Origin: Streptomyces sp. NRRL WC-3742
Lineage (GTDB): Bacteria > Actinomycetota > Actinomycetes > Streptomycetales > Streptomycetaceae
Direction: 5' to 3'
NCBI RefSeq assembly: GCF_000720635.1
Contig: NZ_JOCF01000013.1
Span: 1-64,000 of the forward strand
Length of the DNA stretch: 64,000 bases
Below the pieces are notes generated by a model. That model searched no databases. It was not told where the DNA came from and saw nothing but the letters and a program-made list of their open reading frames with translations. Below are positions 38,685 to 48,134 of the stretch, piece after piece. Numbering within the stretch: position 1 is the stretch's first letter; each line of letters begins with the position of its first letter. Position numbers and translations under genes: made by a program.

Positions 38685-39895
38685 CGGGGGTCCTTTCCAT
38701 GGAGCTGTCTTGTGGTGCCGTGTGCCGGTGGCGGATGCCCGGCACCGGTGGGGCGTTGTGGGCACACTCGTGATCGCGTCGGTCAGGGCCTTGGCCTGGG
38801 CCGGCTATTGGACGTTTCGGGGGACGGATTTGCGCGGCTTGTGGCCCTGGAGATCAGCGCCGGGTCGTCACCGAGATAGGCGCAGATGAAACGTTTCTGC
38901 TTTTGCGGGGCACGAGCAAGGTCCTCTGCGCGGCAAGGACTAACAATCGAGCGCAGGTGAATGCGATGGGACGGCCGGTTGTTCTTCGCCAAGTGGTACG
39001 TCTCTCCAGTGACTTGAGGCCAGAACCGCATGCGTTTGGCAACCGTCCCGGTCGGCTGGGGGCAACTCGCCCGGGGCACCATGCTCAGCAGTACCCGGCA
39101 GCGCAGGAAGATACGCATCCTGTGTCCGCTGCTGGGCGCGCGGAGCGCTATTAGGGCGCGCACGGAATTCTCGCGCCGGGAGCCGGGCAACCGTGCACAG
39201 GGCAGGCCATCCCGGGCGGGGAGAATATCGCGGCCCTTCCGCAGGCGCCTCCCTGCGGGCCGTCCAACCGGCCCGATGCCAAACCCGCAGGGGTGGCGCC
39301 CTTTCGGGGCCGCAGAACCGGACATGAGCGGACGACGCTCTACCAGTCGTACCGGAACTCTATGACCACCGAGTCGATCGTCAGCTCATCACAGTAAATC
39401 CAGTTGAGTTATCCAAGATTTGCTCTCGCCTGGTCGGGCCGGTGCTTACGGTCGCGGAGGTGGATGGGGCAGACTCGCTGTGCGGGTTGGTCCGACTCTG
39501 GCGGAACTCGGTGTCGTGCACGGCGTGACGGCGCCGATTCCACGATCGAGTTCGTATCCGGGCTGGCGGCCGGTCGTTGGTGCCGATGTGGATACTGACT
39601 TCGCCTCAGACAGCGTCACTGAAGTATCGTTTCAGCGTGAGTGTCCCATCTTTGCCGGCCTGATCGCGCAGTGGAGCCACGCCGGCCGTACCGTGCCCGG
39701 CCGCCCCGACCCCGAGTGGCGCCGCCTTGCCGAGCCGCCAGCCTTCGGGGCCAAGCCGGCGGCCATTCTGACCCAGCGACCGGTCCGCCGAACCGAGCTA
39801 CCCGTCCTCTGTCCGAGCCGTCCCCGGATCAGCGTGTGAGGCGTGACCTGGGGCCCCGCATCCCGGCGCAGCGGACGAGCACCGGTGGATGCGTG
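38685..39895. other. 1.2-kb segment without recognisable gene
   Basis: Base composition is less extreme around 38,900-39,450 than in the neighbouring genes. The open frames (including a 180-codon one on the minus strand) show no motif or convincing codon bias. Nothing is called. Confidence 0.35.
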
Positions 39896-40309
39896 ATGGC
39901 CGTCGAACTGGTGGTGATCGCCGCGCCGGGCGTGCGGGTACCCGTGCCAGGGTGCCTGCGCTACCAGGCCACAGACCCGTACGCGGTGCACCTGGACTGC
40001 CATGTCGGCCCGGAGTTACCGATCACATGGACCTTCGCGCGCGACCTGCTGGCGACGGGCGTACGGACATGGGCCGGCACCGGGGACGTGTGCGTCTTCC
40101 CCAGCCGGGACGACGCCGAGCCGAGCGTGAGCATCTCTCTCGACGGGGAAGCCGCCAGCGTGGTGCTGCACGCCTCCACCGCAAGAGTTGCCACCTTCCT
40201 GTCCTACACCGCCCGGATCGTCCCGTTCGGTTCGGAAAGCCGCCACATCGACCTCGATCTTCTGTCGAACCGACTCTGCGGCGGCGAACAGCCCGAGGCG
40301 GGCTCGTGA
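39896..40309 (+). CDS. SsgA-like sporulation/cell division regulator 1
   Basis: A 137-aa protein of the actinomycete-specific SsgA-like family, which positions septum and spore-wall machinery. Family blocks are VPVPGCLRYQATDPYAVHLDCH, ITWTFARDLLATGV, GTGDVCVFPS, and FGSESRHIDLDLLSNRL at the C-terminus. The ATG at 39896 (or the GTG one codon before) is the natural start. Open reading further upstream is unrelated. It stands alone in a decayed region. A second family member lies at 42985-43506. Confidence 0.92.
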   Translation: MAVELVVIAAPGVRVPVPGCLRYQATDPYAVHLDCHVGPELPITWTFARDLLATGVRTWAGTGDVCVFPSRDDAEPSVSISLDGEAASVVLHASTARVATFLSYTARIVPFGSESRHIDLDLLSNRLCGGEQPEAGS

Positions 40310-40479
40310 ACCATCCCCGGCGGGTGTCCGTCAGATCGGGTTCTGGCTCAACTTTCGGAAAGTGATCCAGAACCACGGTTGAGCCGCCGCCGACATGGCG
40401 GAGAATGGCAGCGTCCAGGGCAGTGGGCACCCCGCCGGAGCGGGTGGCAACGGCCTGCCTCGCCCTCGTCGTCGGTGAC

Positions 40480-40567
40480 GACGGTCCGCCCCCCAGCGGG
40501 CGCGGCCCTCGAAGTCCTCATGAGTGATGTTGACACCCGTACTCAGCACGTAGACGTCAACGCCCAC
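40480..40567 (-). pseudogene. Subtilisin-like protease scrap
   Basis: The minus strand reads VDVYVLSTGVNITHEDFEGR, then ARWG. This matches the region around the catalytic Asp of S8 proteases (AYVIDTGV..H.DF.GRA.WG), but with Ser in the Asp place. Both sides are unrelated or out of frame. The rest of 40310-40952 shows no gene. Confidence 0.45.
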
Positions 40568-40952
40568 CGAGACCTCATCGACGGCTGCCTCGCCGGCATC
40601 GGCCTGATCATGGACGGCTGACCGACATCACGCATTCAAGTTCAGCAGCTTGGCTCGCGATGCGGCGCCGCATGGCAATTGCCTACGCGCGGACAATTCC
40701 GGCTGGTGATCGGAATCTTGATCCTTCGTCGGCGACGATCTGACGTGAGCGCTCTGGAATCCGAGGCAGAAGATCCTGCGTTCGGGCGGGCCGGTAGCCG
40801 GGACGGGGAGGGCGGCGCTTCCCGGCCGGCTGGGTGCTCCGGAGATGTGCAGTGTCGCGCAGGGCACGGGTGCGGGGAGTTGATCACCCGATGTGGTGAA
40901 GTGCGATCGGTTGTCGTGGATGTGGGGCGCCTCGGGGCGATAGACCAGGACG

Positions 40953-42287
40953 GTGATCTTGACTCAACTGTCGCAGCCCGCCCAGCTCCGTGAGGCGGAG
41001 GTCTGCATCGCTCAGTTACACTACCGGGCTTCCGCCGGCGAGGCGTTGGCGGAGCTCGCGGGCTGCGCCACCACCACGGAGTTGCTGGTGACGGCGCATC
41101 GGATGTGGTGTGGGCCGGGGTGCCGGTCTACCGAGGACTGTACGTTTCTGCACTACCCCCGGACGGTGCCGCTGCCGGGTCTGCCGCAGGTGCACCGCTC
41201 GCGGTACAACAAGGACACCGCGGAGCTGTACGGCTTGATGGGCGGGGCCGGGTACGCCGTCGGGACGGCACAGCGCCATGAGACCGACCTCTGGCCGTTG
41301 TTGCTGGAGGCCATGGGGCGGGCCGATGCGGGGGCGGGGGCCGCGATCGACTACACGGACTGGGCGCGCAAGGGCGACCGGAGTGCCGCCGAAGTGGCCG
41401 CCTACGCCTGTCGGGACACGCTCCAGTGGGCGGCGGTCTGGCTTGGTGAGGAGTACGCGCGCGTCCCGGCCTACCTGCACTACGTCGCGCTGAGCACCGT
41501 CGTCGACGACCTGTGCGTCCCGCCGCTCGACCTGGTGAGCGGAAGGTTCCGGCTGTACGGGCACTCGGTCGGCAGCGTGATCGCCGCGCTGGAGGGGGAG
41601 GGGTGGCGACACGATGCCGTGCACGCGCTGCTCTCGTTGGTGCGGGAGTCGGTGTACCAGTACGCGGAGAAGGTGGACCACGCGGCGGCCGGGGGTGCCG
41701 GGTTGCACGCCAGGTTGAACGATTCGGCGGGGGTCTGGGACGCCTGTGTCTACCGGATGCACTCCGCCAACAACTACGGCTGCGGTGTGGTGGTTGCCCG
41801 CGTCTGCGGCACCGGGCCGGTCACCTTCGGCTGGCTGATGGACAGCGGCATGGCGGATGCCATCTCCATGGACCTGGCCAAGTCTGCGCTGGACGTCTAC
41901 CGGCTCGACGCCCACCAGCCCACGGCCGGCCCGCGCCCCGCCGGACTCCGGCAGCAGGCGTACCACTCCGTCTACCTCGACCTGATCGACGACCTGGTGC
42001 GCAGCGGGGCGCCGGAGGGCCTCGTCCACTACGGCCGGGCGGGTCTGCTGTACGTGCAGATGATGGAGCGCTATCACGAGCGGCGCCTGGACCACCGCGT
42101 ACCGTTGCGGCCGCCGATGGCTGCGCGGCTGCGCGAGCTGTTCGGCGAGGAACCGGTCGAGGCGTCGGTGGGGAATCGTTTCCGCGCCCATCGGGACGGG
42201 GCCGGTGGCGGTCGGCCGCTCGGTGGGCCGACCGGGCTGGGGACCTCGGCGGCGCGGGTGTTCGTGGCGGCTGGGGCTGGTAGCTGA
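40953..42287 (+). CDS. Unrecognised protein, 444 aa
   Basis: The GTG at 40953 opens a frame with good codon bias, closed by a strong hairpin. The protein is helical and Trp/Tyr-rich without a signal peptide. Notable segments are GCATTTELLVTAHRMWCG and CRSTEDCTFLHYP (a Cys cluster), YVALSTVVDDLCVPPLD (an Asp-rich helix), VYRMHSANNYGCG, and a C-terminal YLDLIDDLVRSGAPEG and VQMMERYHERR. The Asp-rich helix and overall style resemble isoprenoid-synthase folds. The middle part recalls the 580-aa protein (W-x-D...S-x-N/D-x-G), but I would not assert either relationship. No neighbour suggests a pathway. Confidence 0.82.
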   Translation: MILTQLSQPAQLREAEVCIAQLHYRASAGEALAELAGCATTTELLVTAHRMWCGPGCRSTEDCTFLHYPRTVPLPGLPQVHRSRYNKDTAELYGLMGGAGYAVGTAQRHETDLWPLLLEAMGRADAGAGAAIDYTDWARKGDRSAAEVAAYACRDTLQWAAVWLGEEYARVPAYLHYVALSTVVDDLCVPPLDLVSGRFRLYGHSVGSVIAALEGEGWRHDAVHALLSLVRESVYQYAEKVDHAAAGGAGLHARLNDSAGVWDACVYRMHSANNYGCGVVVARVCGTGPVTFGWLMDSGMADAISMDLAKSALDVYRLDAHQPTAGPRPAGLRQQAYHSVYLDLIDDLVRSGAPEGLVHYGRAGLLYVQMMERYHERRLDHRVPLRPPMAARLRELFGEEPVEASVGNRFRAHRDGAGGGRPLGGPTGLGTSAARVFVAAGAGS

Positions 42288-42299
42288 CGGAGTGACAGG

Positions 42300-42340
42300 C
42301 CGGGCCGTCCGGGCAGGAATTCCCTGCCCGGACGGCCCGG
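42300..42340 (+). terminator. 18-bp hairpin terminator
   Basis: Perfect 18-bp stem (CCGGGCCGTCCGGGCAGG and its complement) with a 5-nt loop, 12 bases after the stop of the 444-aa gene. Confidence 0.85.
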
Positions 42341-42734
42341 TCATTGCTTCCTGAACGGGCAGATTTCACTGGATGAATGTGCAAGAGCAGAAATGGTGGA
42401 AACCGTTCGCGACGTATTGACCGTCACTCCTGCCGAATGGGGCTGCTACTGTTCCGGACCCGGCGCCCCGCGACCCGCGCCATCCGCTCCTCGAGCACCT
42501 GCACACGCGCCCGCGCGACGCGCCACCGCTCATGCTCCCAGTCCTTGCCGAAGCAACAAGCGGGAAAGACTCGGGAGGGCGGAGGCGTTCGCGCTGGCGG
42601 GAAGGACGGCGATGGGACGGCGATGGGGCGGCGAAGTCGCTCTCACCAGTGCCCCAGACGGCGATCGGCTCACGGCGGTCTGGGCCGACACTGAGCGGGG
42701 TCAAGGGGCTCTGCCTCCGGATGACGCCAGAGCC

Positions 42735-42884
42735 TGCAAGAAGCGACACCCCCACGCCGTCCGCATCCTCGCCTGGCTACGAGTGATCTGGTCCTGCCGG
42801 AGCGACGGAACCTGCTACGACCCTGTCACCCACCAGGCCAACAACAAGATCGAAGCGACTCAAGAGACGGCTCTGGCGCCATAG
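42735..42884 (+). pseudogene. IS110-family transposase C-terminal remnant
   Basis: The frame reads HPHAVRILAWLRVIWSC, then DGTCYDP, close to the conserved IS110-family C-terminus (HPHAVRILARAWL.VIW...DG..YDP) with two residues missing. The N-terminal catalytic part is absent. The rest of 42341-42984 has no gene. Confidence 0.6.
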
Positions 42885-42984
42885 GGGTTGACTCAGGAAG
42901 CTCATGCGACGAGCGCGTAGCTGGCGAGCCGTTCGCGTTCCCGCTGGCTAGGACCGAGGTGGAAGCCTGTACATTTACTCCAGG

Positions 42985-43506
42985 TCAGTGAGTTGGTGAG
43001 TCGGACCCACCGGCAGCGTGGCCTCGATGATCATCGCCGTCAGTCGGTGTGTGGTCCGCCGGTGCCAGCAGATCCTCCAGCAGCGCGTCCAGGTTGAGGT
43101 GGGCGGACTCGGAGCCGGGCGGGACGATGAGGTAGGTGGCTTCGAGGAAGGCTCGGAGCAAGGCCGCGGGCGCGCGGAGCAGAGCCGTGTTCTCGGGCGC
43201 GCTCAGCCCGATGTAGGCGGTGTTGTCATCGGCGGCGGCGGGGTAGACCGACACATCGCCGGCGCCCGTCCAGGTGCTCAGACCGGTGGCGAGGAGTTCA
43301 CGGGCGAAGATCCACGTGATCGGTTCCGGGAGGTCGACGTGGCTGTCCAGGTAGAGCGCGAGCGGGTCGGCCCGGTGGTAGCGCAGGCGGGCCACCACCG
43401 GAACGTTCAGTCCCGGGCAGACCACCGCCATCAGCGTCAGGATCAGGCTGCAGTCGGGCAGGCCGGCCAACGGGTGCGGGGTGTGCGACGGTTCACGGCG
43501 GGTCAC
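42985..43506 (-). CDS. SsgA-like sporulation/cell division regulator 2
   Basis: A 173-aa SsgA-like protein. Blocks: VPVVARLRYHRADPLALYLDSH, ITWIFARELLATGL, GAGDVSVYPAA, and PPGSESAHLNLDALLEDLL. The GTG at 43506 has GGAAG upstream; the N-terminal ~25 residues before the core are extra. The C-terminal tail (~25 residues, Asp/His/Thr-rich) is also longer than in paralogue 1. It is oriented towards paralogue 1 with ~2.7 kb between them. Confidence 0.9.
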   Translation of the reverse strand: MTRREPSHTPHPLAGLPDCSLILTLMAVVCPGLNVPVVARLRYHRADPLALYLDSHVDLPEPITWIFARELLATGLSTWTGAGDVSVYPAAADDNTAYIGLSAPENTALLRAPAALLRAFLEATYLIVPPGSESAHLNLDALLEDLLAPADHTPTDGDDHRGHAAGGSDSPTH

Positions 43507-43782
43507 CGGACTTCCAACAAGGATTCGGCGTGGCCACCGCGGTCCTCCGGTAGGCCCGGCGGCGCATCCAGAGGAATCGTTTCTTCAACCGCGGTGACGT
43601 TCAGATGGCTACAGCTCACAGCCAGGAAACGATCCACCGCGCACCCGGTCACCGGCAACCGGCCATCAACTCGGGCTTCGCTGCGGAGCCGTCCCGTGGC
43701 GAGCGCAGATCGCCCAGGGCCCCGTTCGGCGGTGGTCGACCGCAAGCGGCTCCCCGTCCTCGTCGGCCTCCTCCCCAGGCAC

Positions 43783-44097
43783 TCAGCCGCCGACCGCCAC
43801 GCCGTCCCCGCACTGGCGCCAGTAGCACGCCCGGCAGGTCGCCTCGTCCTCCGCGTTCTTGGAGACGGTGTACTCGAATCTGTAGTGGGCCTCGCAGCCG
43901 CACGTCAGGCACCGGGTCAGGCGCCATGCCGTCGGCTTGGCGAACGGCTCCAACGGCTCCAGGCCGCCGGCGCGGAGGATGTCTGTGATGTGATCGTCGC
44001 ACCAGGCATCGCGCGAACGCGTCCGGTAAGCGGTCGGCTGCGAGCAACCAGGATCCGAACACAGCTGAACCGGCTTCCCGGGCGATATGGGGCTCAC
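43783..44097 (-). CDS. Small Cys-rich zinc-ribbon-like protein, possibly truncated
   Basis: From GTG 44097 (GAAAGA upstream) a 104-aa frame has four Cys/His pairs: CSDPGC, WCDDH, CLTCGC and CRACYW. The connecting helix is ITDILRAGGLEPLEPFAKP. Paired treble-clef modules of this style occur in larger actinobacterial proteins, and the abrupt Gly/Val end suggests truncation. Function is unknown. The frame stays open to 44280 with less convincing sequence. Confidence 0.55.
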   Translation of the reverse strand: MSPISPGKPVQLCSDPGCSQPTAYRTRSRDAWCDDHITDILRAGGLEPLEPFAKPTAWRLTRCLTCGCEAHYRFEYTVSKNAEDEATCRACYWRQCGDGVAVGG

Positions 44098-44445
44098 CTG
44101 CAGGATTCTTTCATGGCCACTTGCTGTTCCCTGGGGCGGGGCCTGTGCAGTACGTCTACGATCCTTAGTTTCTCCCCACCGCGGCAGGTGCCGCGAGGCC
44201 GGTGCCACCGCCACCTCCTCGAACGGCCCGGCCCTCACCTGCCGGAGCTCTCCCAAGGACGGGCGCCTGCGCTGGCTCACCGCAGGAGAATGACCCCGAC
44301 GGCGTCCAGGCGGGCAGGAGGACGCCGGTCAGTCAGACCGGGCCGCTTGCCGTCGTCCGCAGGGCGCATGTGGGAACAGCGTTCTCGGCTGGCCTTGTCG
44401 GTGCCGTCATTTAGGCTCGCGAGCCGAGACCGATAAGGGAGTCAC

Positions 44446-46686
44446 GTGCTCGACTGTGCTCTGACCGCAGATGTTCCGCTCGGCCCGTTCGAGGGCACGC
44501 CCGTCACCGTCCATTCGGCCAAGGGCAAGAACGCCAAGCTCCATGCTGCGACGACGTGCACCCAGCTGCGTGCCCGTGACATCACGACGGCCCAGGTCCC
44601 GTTGAACGCGGAGACGATCGGCCGGATGTGCTCGCGCTGCGCGCAGTGGGGCGCGTGGGTGCGCCCGGAAACCGGCCTGGGCGTTTTCCTCAAGGAACTC
44701 GGCGGGATCGGCCTGTTGTACCAGGTGCGATCCCACACCGGGCCGGACGAGGACACCTGGTGGGACGAGAACGAGGTCCAGGCCGCCGTAGACCTGCTGC
44801 GCACCGAGCCCGCAGTCGACCCTGACAGTGAGGAAGCGGACGGCGACGACGAAGAGGCGCGCGACGAGGCCGAGCATCTGCGGGACAGTGTGTTCTCCGC
44901 CTGGCGGGATGCGGCGAGGAGCCTGCACCGGGCCCAGGCCGCTGCCGAGATGTTCCCCTGGCTCGCTGACTGGGCGGAGCCGAAACTGGCAGTGAAGAAG
45001 GAGTACCTGGAGACGCTGCGTGTGCAGGCTGCACGGTTCGTCGACCCGGACGGACTCCTGACCGGCGCGGCAGCAGCCCTCCTGGGCGAGCCGGACTTTC
45101 CCGCCGACGATCCGGCGCTGACGGCGATCGGTACGCGGGAGGAGATCAACAGGGGACTGAAGGCACTGTGGCGGGACTGGCAGCGCAAGGCCGAAGCCGG
45201 CTGGGGCCGGCCGAGTGAGCGCTCGTACATCTCCTACACGCTCACCCACGGTATGCGCTCCAACCGCAAGGGCTACGCACAGGCATGTTCCGCCGCTGAC
45301 GAGCTGGTCGCGTCCTGGGAGGACCTGGCGCGTGCCGCAGCTGCCGAGGCCGAGCCCGCGCCGACCTTGCTGGTGACCGCGCATCTGTCGGAGCTCACCG
45401 ACGACTCCTCGCACCGGTACGAGCGGGGATTCCTCAGCGAACTCGACAATTGGACCACCGGCGTTCTCGTCACCTACCTCGCCATCGCCGACTGGGGCCG
45501 GCGCACCCTCACCCTGCAGGTCCCGCCCCTCATCGCCGACCGACTCCTCGACTCCCGCTCCTCCCTCCTCGACTGCGAACCCCACACCACCGCCACGACC
45601 GAAACGACGACCGGTGCCGGGGCCGAAACGGCCGTGGCCCACATCAGGCCGGGGATCTTCGACGACACCCCCGTCCGTGACCGCCGGCCGTTCGCCGCTG
45701 ACCACGTGCGCGCCCTGCGCGCCGTGTCGGCGGGTGACGACCAGCTGTACCTGGTCTTCTCTCCGGACGGAGGACCGGAGGTCTTGCCACTGGCGGTCGT
45801 GGAGAGGCGGCTGGCTGCCGGCTGGCGCGGAAGCATCATCGCCGGGGCCTCGGACCTGCCGGCGAGCGTCATCGAACCGTGGATCCAGGAAGTGGGGCCT
45901 CGTCCCGACGAAGACGAAGGGGAGAGCGTGTGGCGCGCCCCCGTTCGCGATCCGTACGATCCGCGGTTCGGAGAGGACCTCGGTCTCGCAGACGGCGCCC
46001 GCACCACCGCTCGCCTGAGGTACTGGAGGGAGAACCCCGAACAGGAGTTGCGATGCCTGGCCTTGGCACGCGGTGCGGCGGACCTGCGCACTCTCGACGG
46101 CGGCCCCGACCGCGACGGTCGCCGCCGCACCGTGTCCGGCGCAGTGTGGCACGGCCTGCTGGTCGGCGCTCGCCGCCTTCGCCTTCAACCGTTCGAGCAG
46201 CCTGGCACCGACCGGTGGCACGGCGGCAGCGGAATTCCGCTGGGTGTCCTCGCTGATGTACAGGTCTACACCACCGATGCCGATCCTGGCTGGCAGCGCA
46301 AGGGCCACTCACCGTTCTGCTCACACTCCGGAGAACGCGGCGTCACCGAGCACGACGACCTGCTGCGCATCGCGGACCTCCTCGCCCGCGACGACTTCGA
46401 CTGGTGCAGCAAGTGCGACGGCTTCGCGGTACGGCGACTGACCGACGCCCAGCTGTCCTACTACCGGGCGGCCCACCGCCTCCACGACGTCGCCCGGAAG
46501 CTCGACCGGGACTCGGGCACCACGTACGGGACCGACTGGGAGGTGCTGGCCGTTCGGCTGAGCGAGCTGTCCGACTGGCACCCGATCGGCGAGAGGTACT
46601 GGGACGCCCCGGAGTCGTGGCGCTGGAGCGAGATCATCCGTGACCTCCGACGGCGCCTTGAGGCAGCCCGCCGCCAGGCATCCTGA
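44446..46686 (+). CDS. Unrecognised 746-aa protein with two Cys/His modules
   Basis: The GTG at 44446 has AAGGGAG upstream. An N-terminal module reads VHSAKGKNAKLHAATTC, then MCSRCAQWG (H-C...C-x2-C). A similar arrangement returns near the C-terminus as GHSPFCSHSG, then DWCSKCDGF. The two may be duplicated metal-binding domains bracketing ~600 residues of helical, acidic sequence (DSEEADGDDEEARDEAEH). The middle has no recognisable enzyme motif. It is followed by an exceptional 27-bp palindrome. It could be a nucleic-acid-binding regulator or a defence protein; I have no basis to choose. Confidence 0.85.
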   Translation: MLDCALTADVPLGPFEGTPVTVHSAKGKNAKLHAATTCTQLRARDITTAQVPLNAETIGRMCSRCAQWGAWVRPETGLGVFLKELGGIGLLYQVRSHTGPDEDTWWDENEVQAAVDLLRTEPAVDPDSEEADGDDEEARDEAEHLRDSVFSAWRDAARSLHRAQAAAEMFPWLADWAEPKLAVKKEYLETLRVQAARFVDPDGLLTGAAAALLGEPDFPADDPALTAIGTREEINRGLKALWRDWQRKAEAGWGRPSERSYISYTLTHGMRSNRKGYAQACSAADELVASWEDLARAAAAEAEPAPTLLVTAHLSELTDDSSHRYERGFLSELDNWTTGVLVTYLAIADWGRRTLTLQVPPLIADRLLDSRSSLLDCEPHTTATTETTTGAGAETAVAHIRPGIFDDTPVRDRRPFAADHVRALRAVSAGDDQLYLVFSPDGGPEVLPLAVVERRLAAGWRGSIIAGASDLPASVIEPWIQEVGPRPDEDEGESVWRAPVRDPYDPRFGEDLGLADGARTTARLRYWRENPEQELRCLALARGAADLRTLDGGPDRDGRRRTVSGAVWHGLLVGARRLRLQPFEQPGTDRWHGGSGIPLGVLADVQVYTTDADPGWQRKGHSPFCSHSGERGVTEHDDLLRIADLLARDDFDWCSKCDGFAVRRLTDAQLSYYRAAHRLHDVARKLDRDSGTTYGTDWEVLAVRLSELSDWHPIGERYWDAPESWRWSEIIRDLRRRLEAARRQAS

Positions 46687-46691
46687 CGAAG

Positions 46692-46760
46692 AGCCCGACT
46701 GCACGGGGGTGTCCTGCGGGCGACCACGGCGCTCGCAGGACACCCCCGTGCAGTCGGGCT
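46692..46760. terminator. 27-bp perfect palindrome with 15-nt loop
   Basis: The arm starting AGCCCGACTGCACGGGGGTG (46692-46718) is perfectly complementary to 46734-46760. It begins five bases after the stop of the 746-aa gene. This is a very strong hairpin, about twice the usual length; besides termination it could be an element-derived inverted repeat. Confidence 0.8.
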
Positions 46761-46882
46761 GGCCCGAGAGACGGGTGGCCGATCGTGCGTAGCGTGCTCA
46801 AGGGCAGCCGACAGGGCGCCGACTGCCGACTGGTGGTCTCTCAATTCTTGACGTGGTGATTCCATGATGGTGTCATTGAATC

Positions 46883-48016
46883 GTGCTGTATTCCGTGCCT
46901 GAGCTCGAAAATGCCGACCTGACTGTCCTTGCGGAGATCGAGGACATGCGGGATCGGCTGCGCCTGCATTTGCGCACGCCCCGCAGATGGGAGGGGCAGC
47001 TGCGGCGCAACCTGACCGCGCGGGCGATCGCGGGGTCGAACACGATCGAGGGCTACGCGGCGAGCGTGTCGGACGTCGAGGACATCATGGTCGGAGAGGC
47101 TCCGATCGAGGCGAGCGACACCGTCGCGGTCGAGATCGAGGGCTATCGGCAGGCGATGACCTACATCCAGCGCCTTGCCGACGCCGGTGAGGATTTCGCG
47201 TACAGCAAGGGGCTGCTCAACGCGCTGCACTTCATGATGCAGGGCCACCACCTGGTCAAGCGCCCCGGCTGGTGGCGCACCGGTCCGGTGTACGTCACGT
47301 CGGCCGAGGACCCCACCATCGCGGCCTACACCGCGCCGGACGCCGGCCTGGTTCCGGTGCTCACCGGTGAGCTGGTGGAGTGGCTGAACGACGGTGACCT
47401 CGGCGTGCCCGGACTCGTGCGGGCGTCGATGGCGCACTTCAACCTGGTCGCGATCCACCCGTGGTCGGACGGCAACGGGCGGATGTCCCGCGCCCTGCAC
47501 ACCCTGGTCCTCGCGAGGGAAGGGATCATGGCGCCGGAGTTCTCCAGCATTGAGGAGTGGCTCGGCCGGGCCCGCAACACCTATCGCTACTACGACGTTC
47601 TCGGTGAGGTCGGCGGCCCCGTCTGGACCCCCGAGCGGGAGACCCTCCGGTGGGTCCGGTTCTGCCTGCGGGCCCACCATCAGCAGGCCCAGAGCGTCGA
47701 GCGGCAGGTGAACAGCACTCGCGAGGTCTGGACCGCCCTCGACGAAGCCGTCGAGCAGCGCGGCTGGCCCGACCGCATGCTCTACGCCCTCTATCCCGCG
47801 GCCATGGGCAACCGCCTGCGCCGCGCCACGTACCAGGCCGACGCCGAACTGAGTGAGCAGCAGGCCCAGCGCGACATCCGCGAACTGGTCCGTGCCGGCT
47901 GGCTCGCCGCGAAGGGCGAGGCCCAGGGCCGCTACTACCTCGCCGGCCCAGACCTTCCCGAGGAGATCACACGCGGAGTCCGTGAGCCCCGGCCGCTGCG
48001 CGACCCCTACGCGTGA
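46883..48016 (+). CDS. Fic family protein with N-terminal inhibitory helix
   Basis: 377 aa. The Fic core HPWSDGNGRMSRALH matches HPFx(D/E)GNGRxxR, so it should bind ATP and AMPylate (or de-AMPylate) a Ser/Thr/Tyr of a target. IAGSNTIEGYAAS near residue 60 is the class II (S/T)xxxE(G/N) inhibitory motif with its Glu, so it is predicted auto-inhibited. A C-terminal winged-helix-like region follows (SEQQAQRDIRELVRAGWL), as in many Fic/DOC-like transcription-linked proteins. The GTG at 46883 is used. It is an orphan, with no antitoxin gene next to it. Confidence 0.93.
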   Translation: MLYSVPELENADLTVLAEIEDMRDRLRLHLRTPRRWEGQLRRNLTARAIAGSNTIEGYAASVSDVEDIMVGEAPIEASDTVAVEIEGYRQAMTYIQRLADAGEDFAYSKGLLNALHFMMQGHHLVKRPGWWRTGPVYVTSAEDPTIAAYTAPDAGLVPVLTGELVEWLNDGDLGVPGLVRASMAHFNLVAIHPWSDGNGRMSRALHTLVLAREGIMAPEFSSIEEWLGRARNTYRYYDVLGEVGGPVWTPERETLRWVRFCLRAHHQQAQSVERQVNSTREVWTALDEAVEQRGWPDRMLYALYPAAMGNRLRRATYQADAELSEQQAQRDIRELVRAGWLAAKGEAQGRYYLAGPDLPEEITRGVREPRPLRDPYA

Positions 48017-48134
48017 CCCGGCAGGGCGGAGCTGAAGCTGCCGCACCAGCCGGGCCTTTCCCACACCCCGCCGCCCGCCATCACCGGCACTCGGTTGCCA
48101 CGCGGCCAGTGCGTCTCGGCGCAGCCCGGGACTG

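Noticed and set aside
38783..39325. A 180-codon minus-strand frame in the 38.7-39.9 kb gap
   Set aside because: No motif, poor codon pattern and no RBS; treated as non-coding.
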